Positions 1-13,499 of a stretch of DNA of 64,000 nt are shown here, in pieces. A program made the position numbers and the translations under genes. The notes below the pieces were generated by a model. That model ran no database searches. It saw only the letters and a program-made list of their open reading frames with translations, and was not told the origin of the DNA. Origin of the DNA: Ficedula albicollis (Eukaryota > Chordata > Aves > Passeriformes > Muscicapidae); NCBI RefSeq assembly GCF_000247815.1, contig NC_021673.1, positions 2,828,124 through 2,892,123 on the forward strand, in the 5' to 3' direction. The stretch's first letter is position 1, and every line of letters starts with the position of its first letter.

Positions 1-2252
1 AAGCAAAGCCTGGAAGGGGAGAGCCAAGATTTGGCAGCTGCGTGGGGGGAACACTTTTGGACTCACAGCAACCCAGAGTGTGAAAAATGACACAGTTTTG
101 TGTTCTGCAGGCAAAAGATGCTCCCAGTGCTGCAAGAGGCACATCCCCTTCTCTCTGCATTTCGTGGAGATGTTTGTTCAGCTTTTCACACAAGGTGGGC
201 ACAAGGCCTTTTTTCTTGGCTAGCAACAAAATGCAGGGCTGTTCAGCTCCCCACTTCTCTCTACACCTCCTAAAATTGAATAAGCATATCAGCTCATTAT
301 TGATGCCAAAATAAGCAAAATGTTCATTTGAAAATCTGCTGGCAGCTCAAAAGTCAAAATTAATACCTCACTAGTGCCAGCAGGAGAGAACATCTCTCAG
401 AATTAGTGCTTGGTGTCATCTGGAAGCACTGATTTACCACTTGATTCAGCTTTTGAAGGTCATCTTAGAGCTAAGAGAGCAACGTTTAAGCTTTTTAAAT
501 ATATCCTTAAATCCTGAGACAGAGTTGCACGGTGAATGAATAAACAGGCACCAGAATAAAGCAGCAATAAAGACAGCACGCAAGCCCCAACACCAATTTT
601 ACAAACTGGCATTTCTCCTGCAAAAACCCAAGCCATGAGTCAGGTGCAATGAAAGCAGCAGGGCTCCAAGTTTGATGTGCAGCTGGGAGATTCCTGGTAC
701 TTCCAAGAGAAAATAAATGCAGACAGACACAAACAGAGCCGAAGCCCTGGGTCTGCTCCAGGTAACCCAAGCTCTGCACCACCAAGAACACCAACACTGC
801 AATTCCTCCCTGACAGCTCTATCAGTCATCAAACCCAAATAGGTTTGGGGAAAAATGAGGTAATCCACTTTCACTTGAGATACTCAGCTCAAGGCTGAGG
901 AGGGGACGAGGAGAAATTATGAAATGGGAGCAGCAACCTGTGCAGGGAGAGCAGAGAAAACAGTGCAGGGAGAGACCCTTCAGATGGAGTCAGAACAAAA
1001 AAAAAAAAAACAAACCAAAAAAACCAAACACACTAAACCTAAAAAGATTAACAGCAAATGAGATTGAGAATCAATTGTCTTTGCTCTAAATCAATCCCAT
1101 CAAACTACCATTCCTAACTGGAAGCCCACCCAACCTGAAACAGTTTTAGTTGTCTCATTCCGTAGTAAATTCCAACCGAAATTAAAGACACAGAACATGT
1201 TAAAACTCCATTTACATCACCACTTATCTCCTCCTTGGAAGTATTCAGAAAACAGTGTCAGTCAAAAGAACTCAGAGAGGAGTTACAACAGCAACAGATT
1301 TATAGATACGCCCTATCAGGTCTCTGAAGTTAGAAAAGCACCTCTCTTCTGAAATTGTGGTGAAAATAAAACGTTAAAAGGGTTTCAGTTGCATCTGAAT
1401 GAGGCTGAAATTTGGAATATCTGAGACATAAACTCTTAATTCAAAGGTTTTCAGAGAAACATTGAAGGAGAAAATGAAAGCGTAATGAAGGCATCACATA
1501 TATTCATTTTTGTAGAGACAAGATAAAGCACGGAGTATGCGTGACACAACTAATAAGGATTGATAAACGCGTGTTCAAAGAGATGGGTGAGAAAATCTCC
1601 ACTCCCATCTTTACAGAGAGAGGGAGAACACAAGAGGGAACTAAGCTGCTGCTCAGCATTAAAACTCAGCCTACCGCTTCTGGGCATCACACTTGTATAG
1701 GGAAAATATGAGTTAAAAGATGGATTTGTTCTAATTATTGGGGGTTTTTTAGCAGGCCAGCTGGTGAGGTGTCCTGTGTTTCTATGACTGAACGTCCAAT
1801 TCTTCCTTTACATTCAGAAGACACATTTCGAACAGGACGAGGAAAGATTTAGCCCAGACTGGGAATCCCTAAATTCCTTCCCACTTTTAATTACTGTATC
1901 ATTAAAAATACTTATAGGAGTAAATATCCAGTCTCCTCACAGCCTGCCCCGATTCTCCACAGTTTATAGAAGTGGCACAACAAAGGTATAATAGAAAAGG
2001 TATAATACATCACCAGACTGCTTTTTTACCTTCAGAACAGCGTTTATCAGCCCTGCCGAACCTTTATATTCATGTGTGCAAATAAAAATCGATCTCAAGG
2101 GAGAATGAGGAGCATCCAGCACCCCAGAAAACATCCGAAGTTATTAAAAAGTAACTCAGAAATAACGCATCAATGGCCAAACTCGCTGCTAGCGGCTTGG
2201 GCCCATCATGCGGGTAAAAAGCGCGATTTAAAAGCCCCAAGCCCAGCCTTAC
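1..2252 (-). other. NKTR: NKTR intron following the first coding exon (partial)
   Basis: This is the intron that follows the NKTR start-codon exon; it continues past the left edge. It begins with a consensus GTAAGG donor (read on the minus strand, GT at 2251-2252). I looked on the minus strand for the next cyclophilin-domain exon and did not see one. The stretch is AT-rich non-coding sequence with a short A-rich patch near 998-1025 and no recognisable repeat. Confidence 0.8.
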
Positions 2253-2310
2253 CTGGCTCCCTGTTGATCTCTATCTCGAAGAAGCACTGGGGCCGGTCCT
2301 GCACCCCCAT
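2253..2310 (-). CDS. NKTR: NKTR first coding exon (N-terminus of the NK-tumour recognition cyclophilin)
   Basis: The minus-strand exon encodes MGVQDRPQCFFEIEINREP plus the first base of the next codon (phase 1), then a GTAAGG donor. This closely matches the N-terminus of vertebrate NKTR (human MGAQDRPQCHFDIEINREP). NKTR is a large nuclear protein with an N-terminal peptidyl-prolyl isomerase (cyclophilin) domain and a long RS-rich tail; it is associated with splicing and natural-killer-cell target recognition. Only 19 complete codons lie in this window. The start at 2308-2310 is chosen by homology and sits in a strong Kozak context (GCCATGG). An in-frame ATG lies further upstream at 2401-2403. 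A pyrimidine-rich stretch ending in CAG at 2333-2335 could be a splice acceptor, making this the second exon after a non-coding one. The identification is secure; the 5' boundary is not. Confidence 0.93.
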
Positions 2311-3420
<1,110 letters not shown>

Positions 3421-3508
3421 TCCAACTCTTAACTTGTGTTTTCCCCCTGTGGGAAGTGTAATTGCCTGTAAGTGGCAGGCTGTGAGTTTTAATCCTGGAA
3501 ATAGCGGC

Positions 3509-3509
<1 letters not shown>

Positions 3510-3549
<40 letters not shown>
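3510..3549. repeat. 40-base pure C run, probable assembly artefact
   Basis: A second, short C homopolymer about 210 bases from the large one. It is also uninterrupted and abruptly bounded. Confidence 0.75.
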
Positions 3550-3551
<2 letters not shown>

Positions 3552-6500
3552 TGGTGTTTTCCCCTCTCTGTAAAAATGGGGGTGGAAATTTTCCTGCCCG
3601 CCTCTGAACTCGGCTCGAGGAGGAGGAAAGGGCTTTACAAAATGCATAAGGAGAATAAATAACATCATAAATAACCTTTGCAGAATAAATATAGTGAGTA
3701 AAAAACCTTCACAGAATAAATAATCCCCATGGTGGGAGTATCTCTGCCCTGACCCCTCACCCTTATGGCCGTGTTGAGGGAACTCCCCAGTTCCTTCATC
3801 CCTTTAATTTGACGTGTCTAAGACAACTCTCCATGAAAGAAAAATATTTTTTGCAAGTACAAATAAGCCCTCAGAAGATTATGGATGGAAAATGTTTGCT
3901 GCAATGTGTTCCTGCTTCCCCCTCATGATGGGAACGTGGCTGGTACCAGCCTGGGATCATCCTGCCCTTGCCTCAGCCTTGCCACGTCTTAGAAACTCAA
4001 ATAAATTTAAACCAAATGCATTTTAATGATTGCAGCAGGCCATAGGTTATTTATTCTGCGTTGGGGATGTTGGACTGTGCTGGAGTTTGGAAGTGGTAAT
4101 GAGAAATTGAAGCGTCAAACTGCTTAGGAAGGAGTATTAGAACTGTAAATCCTCAGCCTAACACATCCTTCAGGCCAAATTACTTCACACCAAGGATATC
4201 CAGAAGCTTAAAACAGCTTGGTTTATTAATTTCATTTATATAAATACTCTTGTAACAGTACCTTTTGTAATTCCAGAAGTTTTGTTTCTTTCTAAGCAGG
4301 AAGGACTCTTAGTCCTCAGCACTCAAAAAGCAAATTATTCCCAATGTTTCCCAAAAGTTGTACAAACCAGAACTCTGCAGTAATTTTACCTGGCAGCAGT
4401 GTCTGCAATTATGTCCTTGTCTGAGGAGAAATTCAGAGGTTTTAGATGAAGAAAAATAAACCCTGCTGAGAATAAAGTAGCAATGCTGAAATTGCAGGAT
4501 GTTTTATCAGCTGGGAATGCAGCAAAGTGGGATTGTTTTAGATGTAATTTATCTATAGTTTAATGGTTGCTGTCACAATAGTGTTTGAGGCTCTCTCGAA
4601 GTTTTAACAGCCAGATTCTGTCATTCTTTATTAGGTCTAATAGTACATGATTGTGCAAGGGGTCCCTCAGGAATCCTGTCACTGCAGTTGTCACGCTGGT
4701 TTGCTGGTCCTTGGGGGGATTCTTACAAGTGTAAGCTGTCAAAAAATGTGGGGAAAAAAAAAAGCAGCAAGTCTGGTCCTCAATTATTTAGCTGTGAAAT
4801 GCTCTCATAAAGTAGAAGGGTGTTATTTGCCTCACTTTTCCATGGTAGCTGAGAAACAAAGCTACTGAGAGGTTGAGGTGTAGGAGGTCTGCAGGAATCC
4901 CTTGCCAGAATTAAAATTTGAAAACACATCTCCTTGATTTCCTTAATCTTCAAATAGATTATTAATTCCCTTTCACCTGCAGTTTCTTGCTTTTCCGTCC
5001 TCAGAACATGAACTTGCTAGAGGCAGATGAGCAAATAAATAAGCAGAAAGTCTCAAAAAAGACGTGGAAATGTGCTGCTTGCTCTTGATGAAAATAGCAA
5101 AAATTGTGAGCAATAAAAAAAAAAGAAGTTGATTTCAAGCACTGATTATTTTAATAAAGGAGCAAGTAGGAAAGAAGTTGTAGCATCTGATTGATCGCAC
5201 AAAAACACTTTGATTAGGTGAGAAAGAGGCTATTATATCAAATTTTCACCAAGCACTTTTCTGATCGCTTGGGAGATAAACTCTTAAGATCATGTCTAGA
5301 ACTAGAGCTGATAAATATGCAGCTTGGTGGAAGAAAGAGATACCCAAAAGAAGAGTTTCCAAAGCACATCTGGGGCTGGCCTTTTGAAAGGCGAAACACT
5401 GAGTTACAAATGAAGATTTTTTTCCCTCGTGTTCCTCTCTGGGAGCTGCTGCAGATGCTGCTCTGGTCACATCCTGTGCCCATTGAAAGCAGTGACAAAG
5501 TCCCCTTTGATGGCAGTGGCTCTGGGTGTAGGCTGTGTGAGGGGGATCCCACTCAGCGTGGTTATGAATAATTGCTTCTGTGTCATTCTAGTTTTTGGTA
5601 AGCCATACATTTGTGAAACGCCCTCTTTTTATAGGCTAAAATTGTCCTGATTATTTTCCAGTCCGAGACACAATTTTGCACGCACCAGGATCAGTGGATC
5701 CAACTTTATCCTACCTCAAATCGACTTTAGAGATTTCTTGGTTCATGCCTAAGAATTCACATTGACAAATCTTGGCTGGAAGCCGCATTCTTTCCTGAGA
5801 CAGAGCCCTCTTGGTCTGGGAGGTTGAAAAGTAGGAGGCTGCAAAGCTCCAGAGCCTGCAGGCACTTTGGGGTAAAACTGCTTGAACTGGGGCACAGACT
5901 TTAATTTCCAAAGAGTCTTTGATTGCCTTAATAACTATTAGTCTCCATGTGGCCATGAAAGCTTGAACTAAGCAGCTTTTGTTTAGGTATTTGTAGAGGC
6001 TTTTCCTTATCTTTTTTGCAAATTCCATGCACGGAACCTGAGACTGAAATGGGAAACGATGTTTTTTTTGTTGCTGAAGGGCCTGGTGCCTGAAAAACTT
6101 CTGCTCTGCTCCTTGGTGCTGAGTATTTTCCTACCTAGTTTGTTACTCAAGGAGGAGAAGGAATTTCCCATAAAGCTTTTCATTATCTGGGTCATTTGGG
6201 TTTGGGGGTGGTGCTCAGAATACTTTGGTGAAACAAATTCACGGCCGTTTGTTCAAAATCTCACTCTTCACTGTTCCATGCAGATTCTGCTCTAGGAGGG
6301 ATGCAGTGTTAACACCAGGAATAAAACTGACTCAGAGTTGTTCATGGGGGTCACTGAGGTTTTGAGCATTGAAAGATTTAAAAAAGAGACAGAAAATTCT
6401 ACATTTAAATGAAAAAAAAAAACTTGTTACTGAAGAGCAGATGAGCACCTGGAGTGTTTCCTTTAGTCAGTCTCAAGCCATTTCTTTGGTATTTGTTATG

Positions 6501-7422
6501 AAAAATAAATGTTGCAGTCCAGAATAACTGAAAATGGGCTTTAATTATGCCAAGCCTCAGTGCTGAACACAATGGAAATTAAAAGTGAAAGGCTGATAGG
6601 CAGTTTATCTGTTGAACAAACGGGAACAGCAAAAAGAGGCTTCATTAAAAAATCCCCAGGTCAGCATTTGAGTTTAGAGAGCAAGGGGCAGGAAACAGCA
6701 CATCTCAAGAGAAACTTTTATCCCAGGACTTTTTCTGGGAAGGAGCACTGATGTGAGGACACACTTGGACAGGGCACAGGGCTATCTGTAACCTCAGACA
6801 TTCAAACATTACCTGTGGTTCTCTTCACTCTTCCCTTTCCCCTGGGATTTCCTGTGAGCCCCCTTAATACCTGAACCACTAACACACTTCCTGAAGGATT
6901 ACTGAGCATCCCCCCATCCTGCCCTCAAGCTTTAGGAGTGTTTCCATCCCTGGCATGAGTAGGTGGCCCCATCTGCTATCCAGGCAGTAAACAGAATTTG
7001 TTAATGACTGCCCCAGCGTGATAGAAATATCAGCAAGTCATTAATCCATTATGTGTGAATTGCTTAATGGGGCAGGGAATATTCCTGTGCTTGTGGCTTC
7101 TTCAGGCCTTGAAATCCACATTTCATCTGAGCTGCTGCAAGATGATCCCTGCCTCCACAACCTTCCTGTCTAGCTACATGTGTATTTGCTCCCCTGCCTG
7201 CATTAGTATGAGTTCTCCCCAAATAATTTTACAAAAATATCTCATTTTTAAAATACTCTACTGTGTGCAGATAAAAGGGTTGTTGATTTTACATTTCCTT
7301 AACTAATAAATACCTGATGTGTGGGTCGGTGTCTTGTGAATGTCTCAAGATCACACTTGGTCTGATCCCTACCCTGAAGTGATTAATTTACTTCAGGGTG
7401 TTATAATTCAAAATTACAAAAG

Positions 7423-7466
<44 letters not shown>

Positions 7467-9094
7467 CACCCTGATGTCTTGCTAGCACACAAAACTATTC
7501 TTTATGCACAGGCAGAAATGCATTACCTCATATCAGACATGATTTACCCACTCAGTAACACTCAAACTAGGTCAAAACATGAGGTTCGTTTCTACAGCGT
7601 GTAATTAACCAGTGAAACCTGGGAGATTGCGGGGTTAATGATACTGTGTCTGCTTCTGCATGTGGAGTCCTGCGTGGCAAGCCAGGAAGTGGGACACGCT
7701 GCAGAACAGCAGCACAAGGGAGTTTCTACCCTTTCCAGCAAAATCAGACTGTTTGTGTTAGTGTGTTCTTGCCATCTCCCATCTGTCTCCCTGTGCCTCT
7801 TGTCTCTCGTGTTAAATCCTGAGATCTCACAGTGGGTGACAACAGGGAGCTTTTGGTAGGGACTTTGACAACCTCTATCGGTCTGCTGTCCGTAGAAGGG
7901 TTAAGGCAATTTTGCCTAAAAGCCTGCTCTTGTTCAGAAGTGACACCGAGGCAGAGATTAGAAATAAAAACCAGTACTGAGCAAGTAGAAAAGGAAAATT
8001 CATGTGTATTGCTGGAGGCAGCCACACAAGCCTGTAAGAGGCTTGGTATGAAGTGTAATATCCCCAGGATCACTTCGATTCGAACTAATATTTAATTAAT
8101 GGCTTTTTGAGGGGAACATGGCACGGTGATTCCTCTCCCCTACATTTTTCCCTCTCTTTTTTCCCCTACAGTTTAATTTACCTTTTTGCCTTTGCATTAT
8201 TAAAGACGTGTAAGCCCAGCTCGATATTCTCACCCAGCACCATCTGAGAACACTCTGTTATGCAGCTTGAAATGCTTGAATCTGAGTCAGCTCAGGTGCT
8301 TCGGAGCTTGTTAGCTTTAGCTCAGACAGCTTCTGCAGCCCTGTGCCAGCATGTGGCTCGCAGGAGGGATTGTTAATTAGCTGAGATGCAAATATACACC
8401 GAGATTCGGGGCCCTGCCTGTGCTGGGGACCATCAAAGCAGCTCTGCAGAGTGGCAGAGATTCATCACTTTGCTGTGCAGAGCCAGAAATGACTTCACCC
8501 AGTGCTGGTGGGACACCTTGTCACTGCTGTCCCAACCTTCCTGCTCCAGGGGTGTGACATGTAGCACAGAGAGGCTGGAGCTGGCTCTGAGCAGAACCAG
8601 CTGAGCTCTGCATCCCTCCGAGACCCAAATTAGCCCTGGAACAAGTGCAGCTCCATTTGTATGCACTGCTGATCCTGAGCCATTAAATCATATGGAAACC
8701 ACGCTGACTCCACACAAAGCCATCTCGGGGATGGATAAATCCATACAGCTGCCAGTGCTTTAAAAATAAAGAATTCAAGGCACAGCATGAAGGGAAACTG
8801 GGTGAAATGTAGTGGTCCCTGTGTGCTGGGAGGTCAAACTAATTGATACAGTGCTTTGTTCTGGTGTTAAAGCACTGAATCTGCAGCTGAGGCTCCAGAG
8901 CAGAGTGAGAATAACAGCAAGAGCAGTGCCAGTAAGGAAAAGCTGAGCAGTTGGCAGAGCCATGGTTGCAGCGAGGCAGGGAATTCACAGAGGATCTGAG
9001 TAGGCAAAGGGAAACAGCTCCCTGCTCTTGAACCTGAGGAATGAACAGAGAATCCTGGAAACAAATGAGGGCACTGAAAAATTCAGGTCAGCAG
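3550..9094. other. Intergenic, unique sequence, no gene recognised
   Basis: No reading frame here resembles a known protein, and I see no CR1 or LTR fragment. A plain A tract occupies about 7423-7465. Open frames up to 117 codons (for example 5218-5571 plus, 7744-8073 minus) lack splice context and homology I can recognise. I searched the minus strand specifically for SS18L2 and did not find it. Confidence 0.6.
7423..7465 (+). repeat. Poly(A) tract, about 43 bases
   Basis: A run of A downstream of an A-rich leader. No processed-gene sequence is recognisable upstream and no clear target-site duplication is seen, so it is called only as a simple repeat. Confidence 0.8.
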
Positions 9095-9855
9095 GTCAAG
9101 GGAGGTGATTCTACTCTGTCCTCACGAGACCCCACCTGGCAGTGCCCTTCCAGCTCTGGAGTCCTCAGCACGAGACTGACATGGATCTGTTGAAGCTGCT
9201 CACGAGACCCCACCTGGCAGTGCCCTTCCAGCTCTGGAGTCCTCAGCACGAGATTGACATGGATCTGTTGAAGCTGGTCCAGAGGAGGCCACAGAGATGC
9301 TCCAAGGGCTGGAACACCTCTTCTCTGGAGCCAGGCTGGGAGAGCTGGGGGGTTCAGCTGGAGAAGAAAAATCTCTGTGGAGACCTTGGAGTCCCTTTCA
9401 GTGCCTAAAGGGGCTCCAGGAGAGCTGGAGAGGGAATTTGGAGAAGGGCCTGGAGTGACAGTGATGGCGGAATGGCTTCAAACTGAGAGAGGGCAGGGTT
9501 AGGTGGGATATTGGGACAAAATTCTTACCTGTGAGGGAGGTGAGACCCTGCACAGGGTGCCCAGAGCAGCTGTGGCTGCCCCTGGATCCCTGGAAGTGTC
9601 CAAAGCCAGGTTGGACACAGCTTGGAGCAACCTGGAATAGAGGAAGGTGGACAAAATTCTTACCTGTGAGGGAGGTGAGACCCTGCACAGGGTGCCCAGA
9701 GCAGCTGTGGCTGCCCCTGGATCCCTGGAAGTGTCCAAAGCCAGGTTGGACACAGCTTGGAGCAACCTGGAATAGAGGAAGGTCATGGCAGGGGGGTTGG
9801 AACAGGATGATCTTTCAGGTCCCTTCCTTCCCAAATAATTCTGTGATTCTGTGAC
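9095..9855 (+). mobile_element. CR1 LINE fragment with two internal tandem duplications
   Basis: The segment reads through the typical avian CR1 3' region: the 'gaggccacagagatgctccaag' type block near 9285, the 'tgcccagagcagctgtggctgcccctggatccctgg' type block, and the 'ctgtgattctgtgac' tail near 9840-9855. Two parts are duplicated in place (see findings): a 78-bp unit from 9121 and a 135-bp unit from 9516. No reverse transcriptase is preserved; it is a truncated dead copy. Confidence 0.9.
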
Positions 9856-10582
9856 CCTGTGAAATTCTGGCTTGTGGGCACAGGCAGGATGGGCTCCTGC
9901 AGGGAGTTCCAGCAGAGAAGTGGGCGGTTTCTATGGGAGGAATGAAGGATTGCCTGAAGTCCTCGATTGGCACAGTGCCTTTAGAGAGCAGCAGCAATAA
10001 AACAGGCAGTGCCTACTGGTAGCAGTGCTGCTAATACCCATCCAGATGAATATTGATGTTGATATAAATAAAGCTCTATGCAATTGCAATCAGCTGAGGT
10101 TAGGAAGGTATTATTTTTCAGGATTGAACAATTAAGTGCAGTGTGTGCACTTACAGATAGAGCAGGTTGGGAGAAGGGAAGGATTGATATTGTTTTCTGA
10201 AGCATTCAACACTGGCCACTGTCAGAGACAGGAAACTGCATTGATCTGTTTGGGAATCACAATTTCTCTCTCCTGCAGCAGCAGCAAAATAGCTGTGCTG
10301 GGAGTTCAGTACCTCGCTTAATTTGATACTAAAAGATATCTTGGTGGACAGAGATATATAAAACTCTGGCAGGATGTAGTGAAAATCTTATTTATTCTTC
10401 TGCATAGGATGAGTTTGACTTATGATAAGACAGGAGCTTAAAGTAAAACCTGAATTTAAACATGTAAATAAAATGTGAATCAGGAAGCAGACAACCTCCA
10501 GCCTGCTTCCTTCCAGTGCATGCCAAAGTTCCCTTCCAGTGGGAGAAATTAGGATTGGCCATGTGAGAAACCACACAGAGAT

Positions 10583-10640
10583 TTCAAAAATCACAGAATA
10601 GTTTGAGTTGGAACAGACCTTTTTAAAGATCATCTTGTTG
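10583..10640 (-). mobile_element. CR1 3' end fragment
   Basis: Starts with the reverse of the CR1 tail ('atcacagaatagtttgagttgg') and reads into the 'agacctttttaaagatcatc' block. Short and degraded. Confidence 0.65.
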
Positions 10641-11142
10641 CAGGTATCATCTTGAGAGGTGTCCTGTACCTGCAGCTTGGGTGTCCTGATCAGATCATGT
10701 TGTTGTCAGTCAAAGACAGATAAATGCTGCGTTTCTGCTGGAGGATTATGGATCAGCTGGGAAATCATTTCTGTTACATTCTGCATCACCCTATTAGATT
10801 TAGTCTTGAATCTGCCAAGTGTGTTTGTCCAGGGGATCTGCCTGGCCTTTGGGAGAGTAATAATGAATAACTAAGCCTTTTACCATCACAATAATAATGA
10901 TGTTTTAATGATGAATTAAGGAACAGAATGAGGGAAAATCCAGCCATGAAGCTGTTGCTGCCAGTTGGTATCTAACTAGACAGTCAGATGTGGAAGTGTT
11001 AATGAATTTGGGTAAATAAAGGAGTGATAAAATCACACCATGTCTATAAACATAAATAGAAGAGGGGCTGCACAGATTCAGCCAAATTCTGAGGCAAGAA
11101 ACAACTGTAAGCCTATATATAGGTTTGTATATAAACCCCATG

Positions 11143-11525
11143 GAACTAGGGCTGTTCAGCCCAGAGAAAAGGAGGCTCAGAGGGGACTTTTGATCTCTGC
11201 AATTCCCTGATGGGAAGGTGCTGCCAGCTGGGGCTTGGTCACTGCTCCCAGGGGAACAGTGACAGAACGAGAGGAAATGGCCTCAAATTGCACCAGGGGA
11301 AGTTTAGATTGGGTATTAGGGAAGATTTCTTCATAGAAAGGGTGGTCAGGCATTGGAACAGGATGCCCAGAGAAGTGGGGGAGTCACCATTCCTGGAACA
11401 ATTTAAAGGATGTGTAGATGTAGCACTTAGAGACATGGTTTAGTAGTGGCCTTGGCAGTGTTAATGGTTAATTTTGATTTTAGAACACCTTAGCAACCTA
11501 AACAATTCTATGATTCCATTCTATG
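11143..11525 (+). mobile_element. CR1 LINE fragment, 3' end
   Basis: Begins at 'gggctgttcagcccagagaaaaggaggctcag', passes the 'ggtattagggaagatttcttcatagaa' block and ends in a CR1-like tail with 'attctatgattcc'. The subfamily differs from the 9.1-kb copy in its 3' third ('gatgtagcacttagagacatggtttagtagtgg'). Confidence 0.88.
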
Positions 11526-12250
11526 ACTCTTTATGCCTGGACTTTTAGATCCTGGCTACACTAGAAGATTTTTCTTCCATATTCTGTAAAGTGCTGGCCA
11601 CTTCAGTGCTACTGCCCAACATCTGCAGAGCTGACCAAACTGAAACCCACAGAATAAAAAAAAAGTTTTGAGTATCATTTCTGACCCAAACACTGGAAGT
11701 ACCTGGGTCTAGTTGCAAAATATGAGCCAAGGAAAAAATTGGAGAACTTCCTTAGAGGGTATTTAATCACATCTCCATGGCCACGTTTTCTCCTGCATCC
11801 CTGCTGGCACTGACAAGTAAGGTGTGGCTGAAACCTGGTGCTATAGATGGGAATAATGTGCCCTTTAATTCTGAGGTGAAAACAATTCATTTATTGAAGT
11901 AAAACTGTGTCTCTGCCTTAATTTTCTTCCTGTTTACCTGCCAGAGCACCACATCAATCATTTTCCTTCTCTAAAGTCAACCTCAGCCATTGACTTGTCT
12001 CAAACAATTGTAGGATGAACCAGCTGTCAGAACCACCTTCTGCTGCTTGGCCTGACTGAGCTGCCACTGACCCCTGGCAGGAACTCACTCACACCCTCTC
12101 TACACCTTTTATTTGCTGTTCTACTTACAGGGAAATGAAGGGGAAAACCATAAAAATAACAAGCATGTAAACAACTCTGCCGGGAGCAAACAGCTCCGAG
12201 GAAGAGCCATGAAAAATCACACAGAGCAGAGAAAGTCTCCCGAGATAAAT

Positions 12251-12408
12251 GGGACTATTTAGGGCAGCCAGACAGTAATTGCAGCATTTGCAGAAGTCAG
12301 CATGAATATGCTACATTATTTCCAGCAAGGGGACTATTTAGGGCAGCCAGACAGTAATTGCAGCATTTGCAGAAGTCAGCATGAATATGCTATATTATTC
12401 CCAGCAAA
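12251..12408 (+). repeat. Tandem duplication, two copies of a 79-bp unit
   Basis: The unit starting 'gggactatttagggcagcc' at 12251 is repeated at 12330 with only a few differences near the end of the unit. The sequence is not a transposable element that I recognise. Confidence 0.9.
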
Positions 12409-12949
12409 CATCATGTTTGAGGGACGCAGCTCATTTTCTGTTCCTGAGGCTGGTGATTTGCTTTTGGTTTGTTCTGTCCCTAATGGAGCAGACTTTCCAA
12501 ATCGTTTTCCTGGTGCTTTGGTCTCTCCCTTGCAGTTTTATGGGCTGTTACCAGCGCTGGTGGGATGTGGTGTGTGAAAATTGAGACAAGTTAATTTGGA
12601 TTCGATGTTACTGGAATGCTGTAGTGCCACGGTTGGATGAGCTTTGTCCTAGAAGGGAGGTTTCTGGGAGAAACAGTATCTGTGAGCAGAGGCATCATTT
12701 GCTGACAGCAGTGAAATGTGGGCTCTTCAGAGGAAAATTGAGAAAACAATTGTAACACTTGTAAGCCTGAGCCTGCCTCCTGGGATTTCTGTAAATGTGA
12801 GCACATTGTCATTTTCTACATCCTTCCCTGCTCAATTCCCACCAAATATTTGTTCTGCAGGATGCAAGGGATGTGTGGACATTGCTCAGGAAGCAGCTCT
12901 CTGTATCAGGCTGCAGTGAGGTCTTAAAGGGTGTGGGAGCAAGATGGGA

Positions 12950-13085
12950 AAGTTTCTGTGAGGGTGGGGAGGTCCTGGCACAGGTTCTCCAGAGAAGCTG
13001 TGGCTGCTCCGTCCCTGGAAGTGTGCAAGGCCAGGGGCTTGGAGCAGCCTGGGGTAGTGGAAGGTGTCCCAGCCATGGCAGAGTT
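12950..13085 (+). mobile_element. CR1 LINE fragment
   Basis: Contains the 'ctggcacaggttctccagagaagctgtggctgctcc' and 'ggagcagcctggggtagtggaaggtgtccc' signature blocks of the CR1 3' region. The tail is missing. Confidence 0.8.
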
Positions 13086-13377
13086 TCTGTGGTATCTGCA
13101 TACATCACCTCCAGATGCTCATCCCCTGAGCCCAGCCCCAAAGGATCACAAACCCGAGTTAAACCCTGTAAGAGTTTTAAAACAAAGACAGCTGGAGTGC
13201 TTTTAAAACATGCTTCCAGGGATTCATAGTTTTGCTCTACTCTCCTGTTATGATATCTACAAAGTACCTTTGCTCTGGAAAGGATTTTCCTTGGTTTCCC
13301 ATTATCCCAGAATTTTGAACCTTAAAACCTCATATTTTACACATTGTAGTAAAACGCTTCCCTGAAAGTGTTAAAAA

Positions 13378-13490
13378 ACGAGTGGATGTAGCACTTGGGG
13401 ATATGGTTTGGTGGTGAATGTGGCAGTGCTGGGTTAATGGTTGGACTTGATGATCTTAGAGACTTTTTTCCAATCCAAATGATTAAGTGA
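13378..13490 (+). mobile_element. CR1 3' end fragment
   Basis: Carries the 'gatgtagcacttggggatatggtttggtggtg' and 'gttggacttgatgatcttagagac' blocks of a CR1 subfamily, with a decayed tail. Confidence 0.8.
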
Positions 13491-13499
13491 ATCGATGAG

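Noticed and set aside
7423..7465. Poly(A) tract considered as the tail of a processed pseudogene
   Set aside because: The upstream few hundred bases show no gene-like sequence, and no direct repeats flank a possible insertion.
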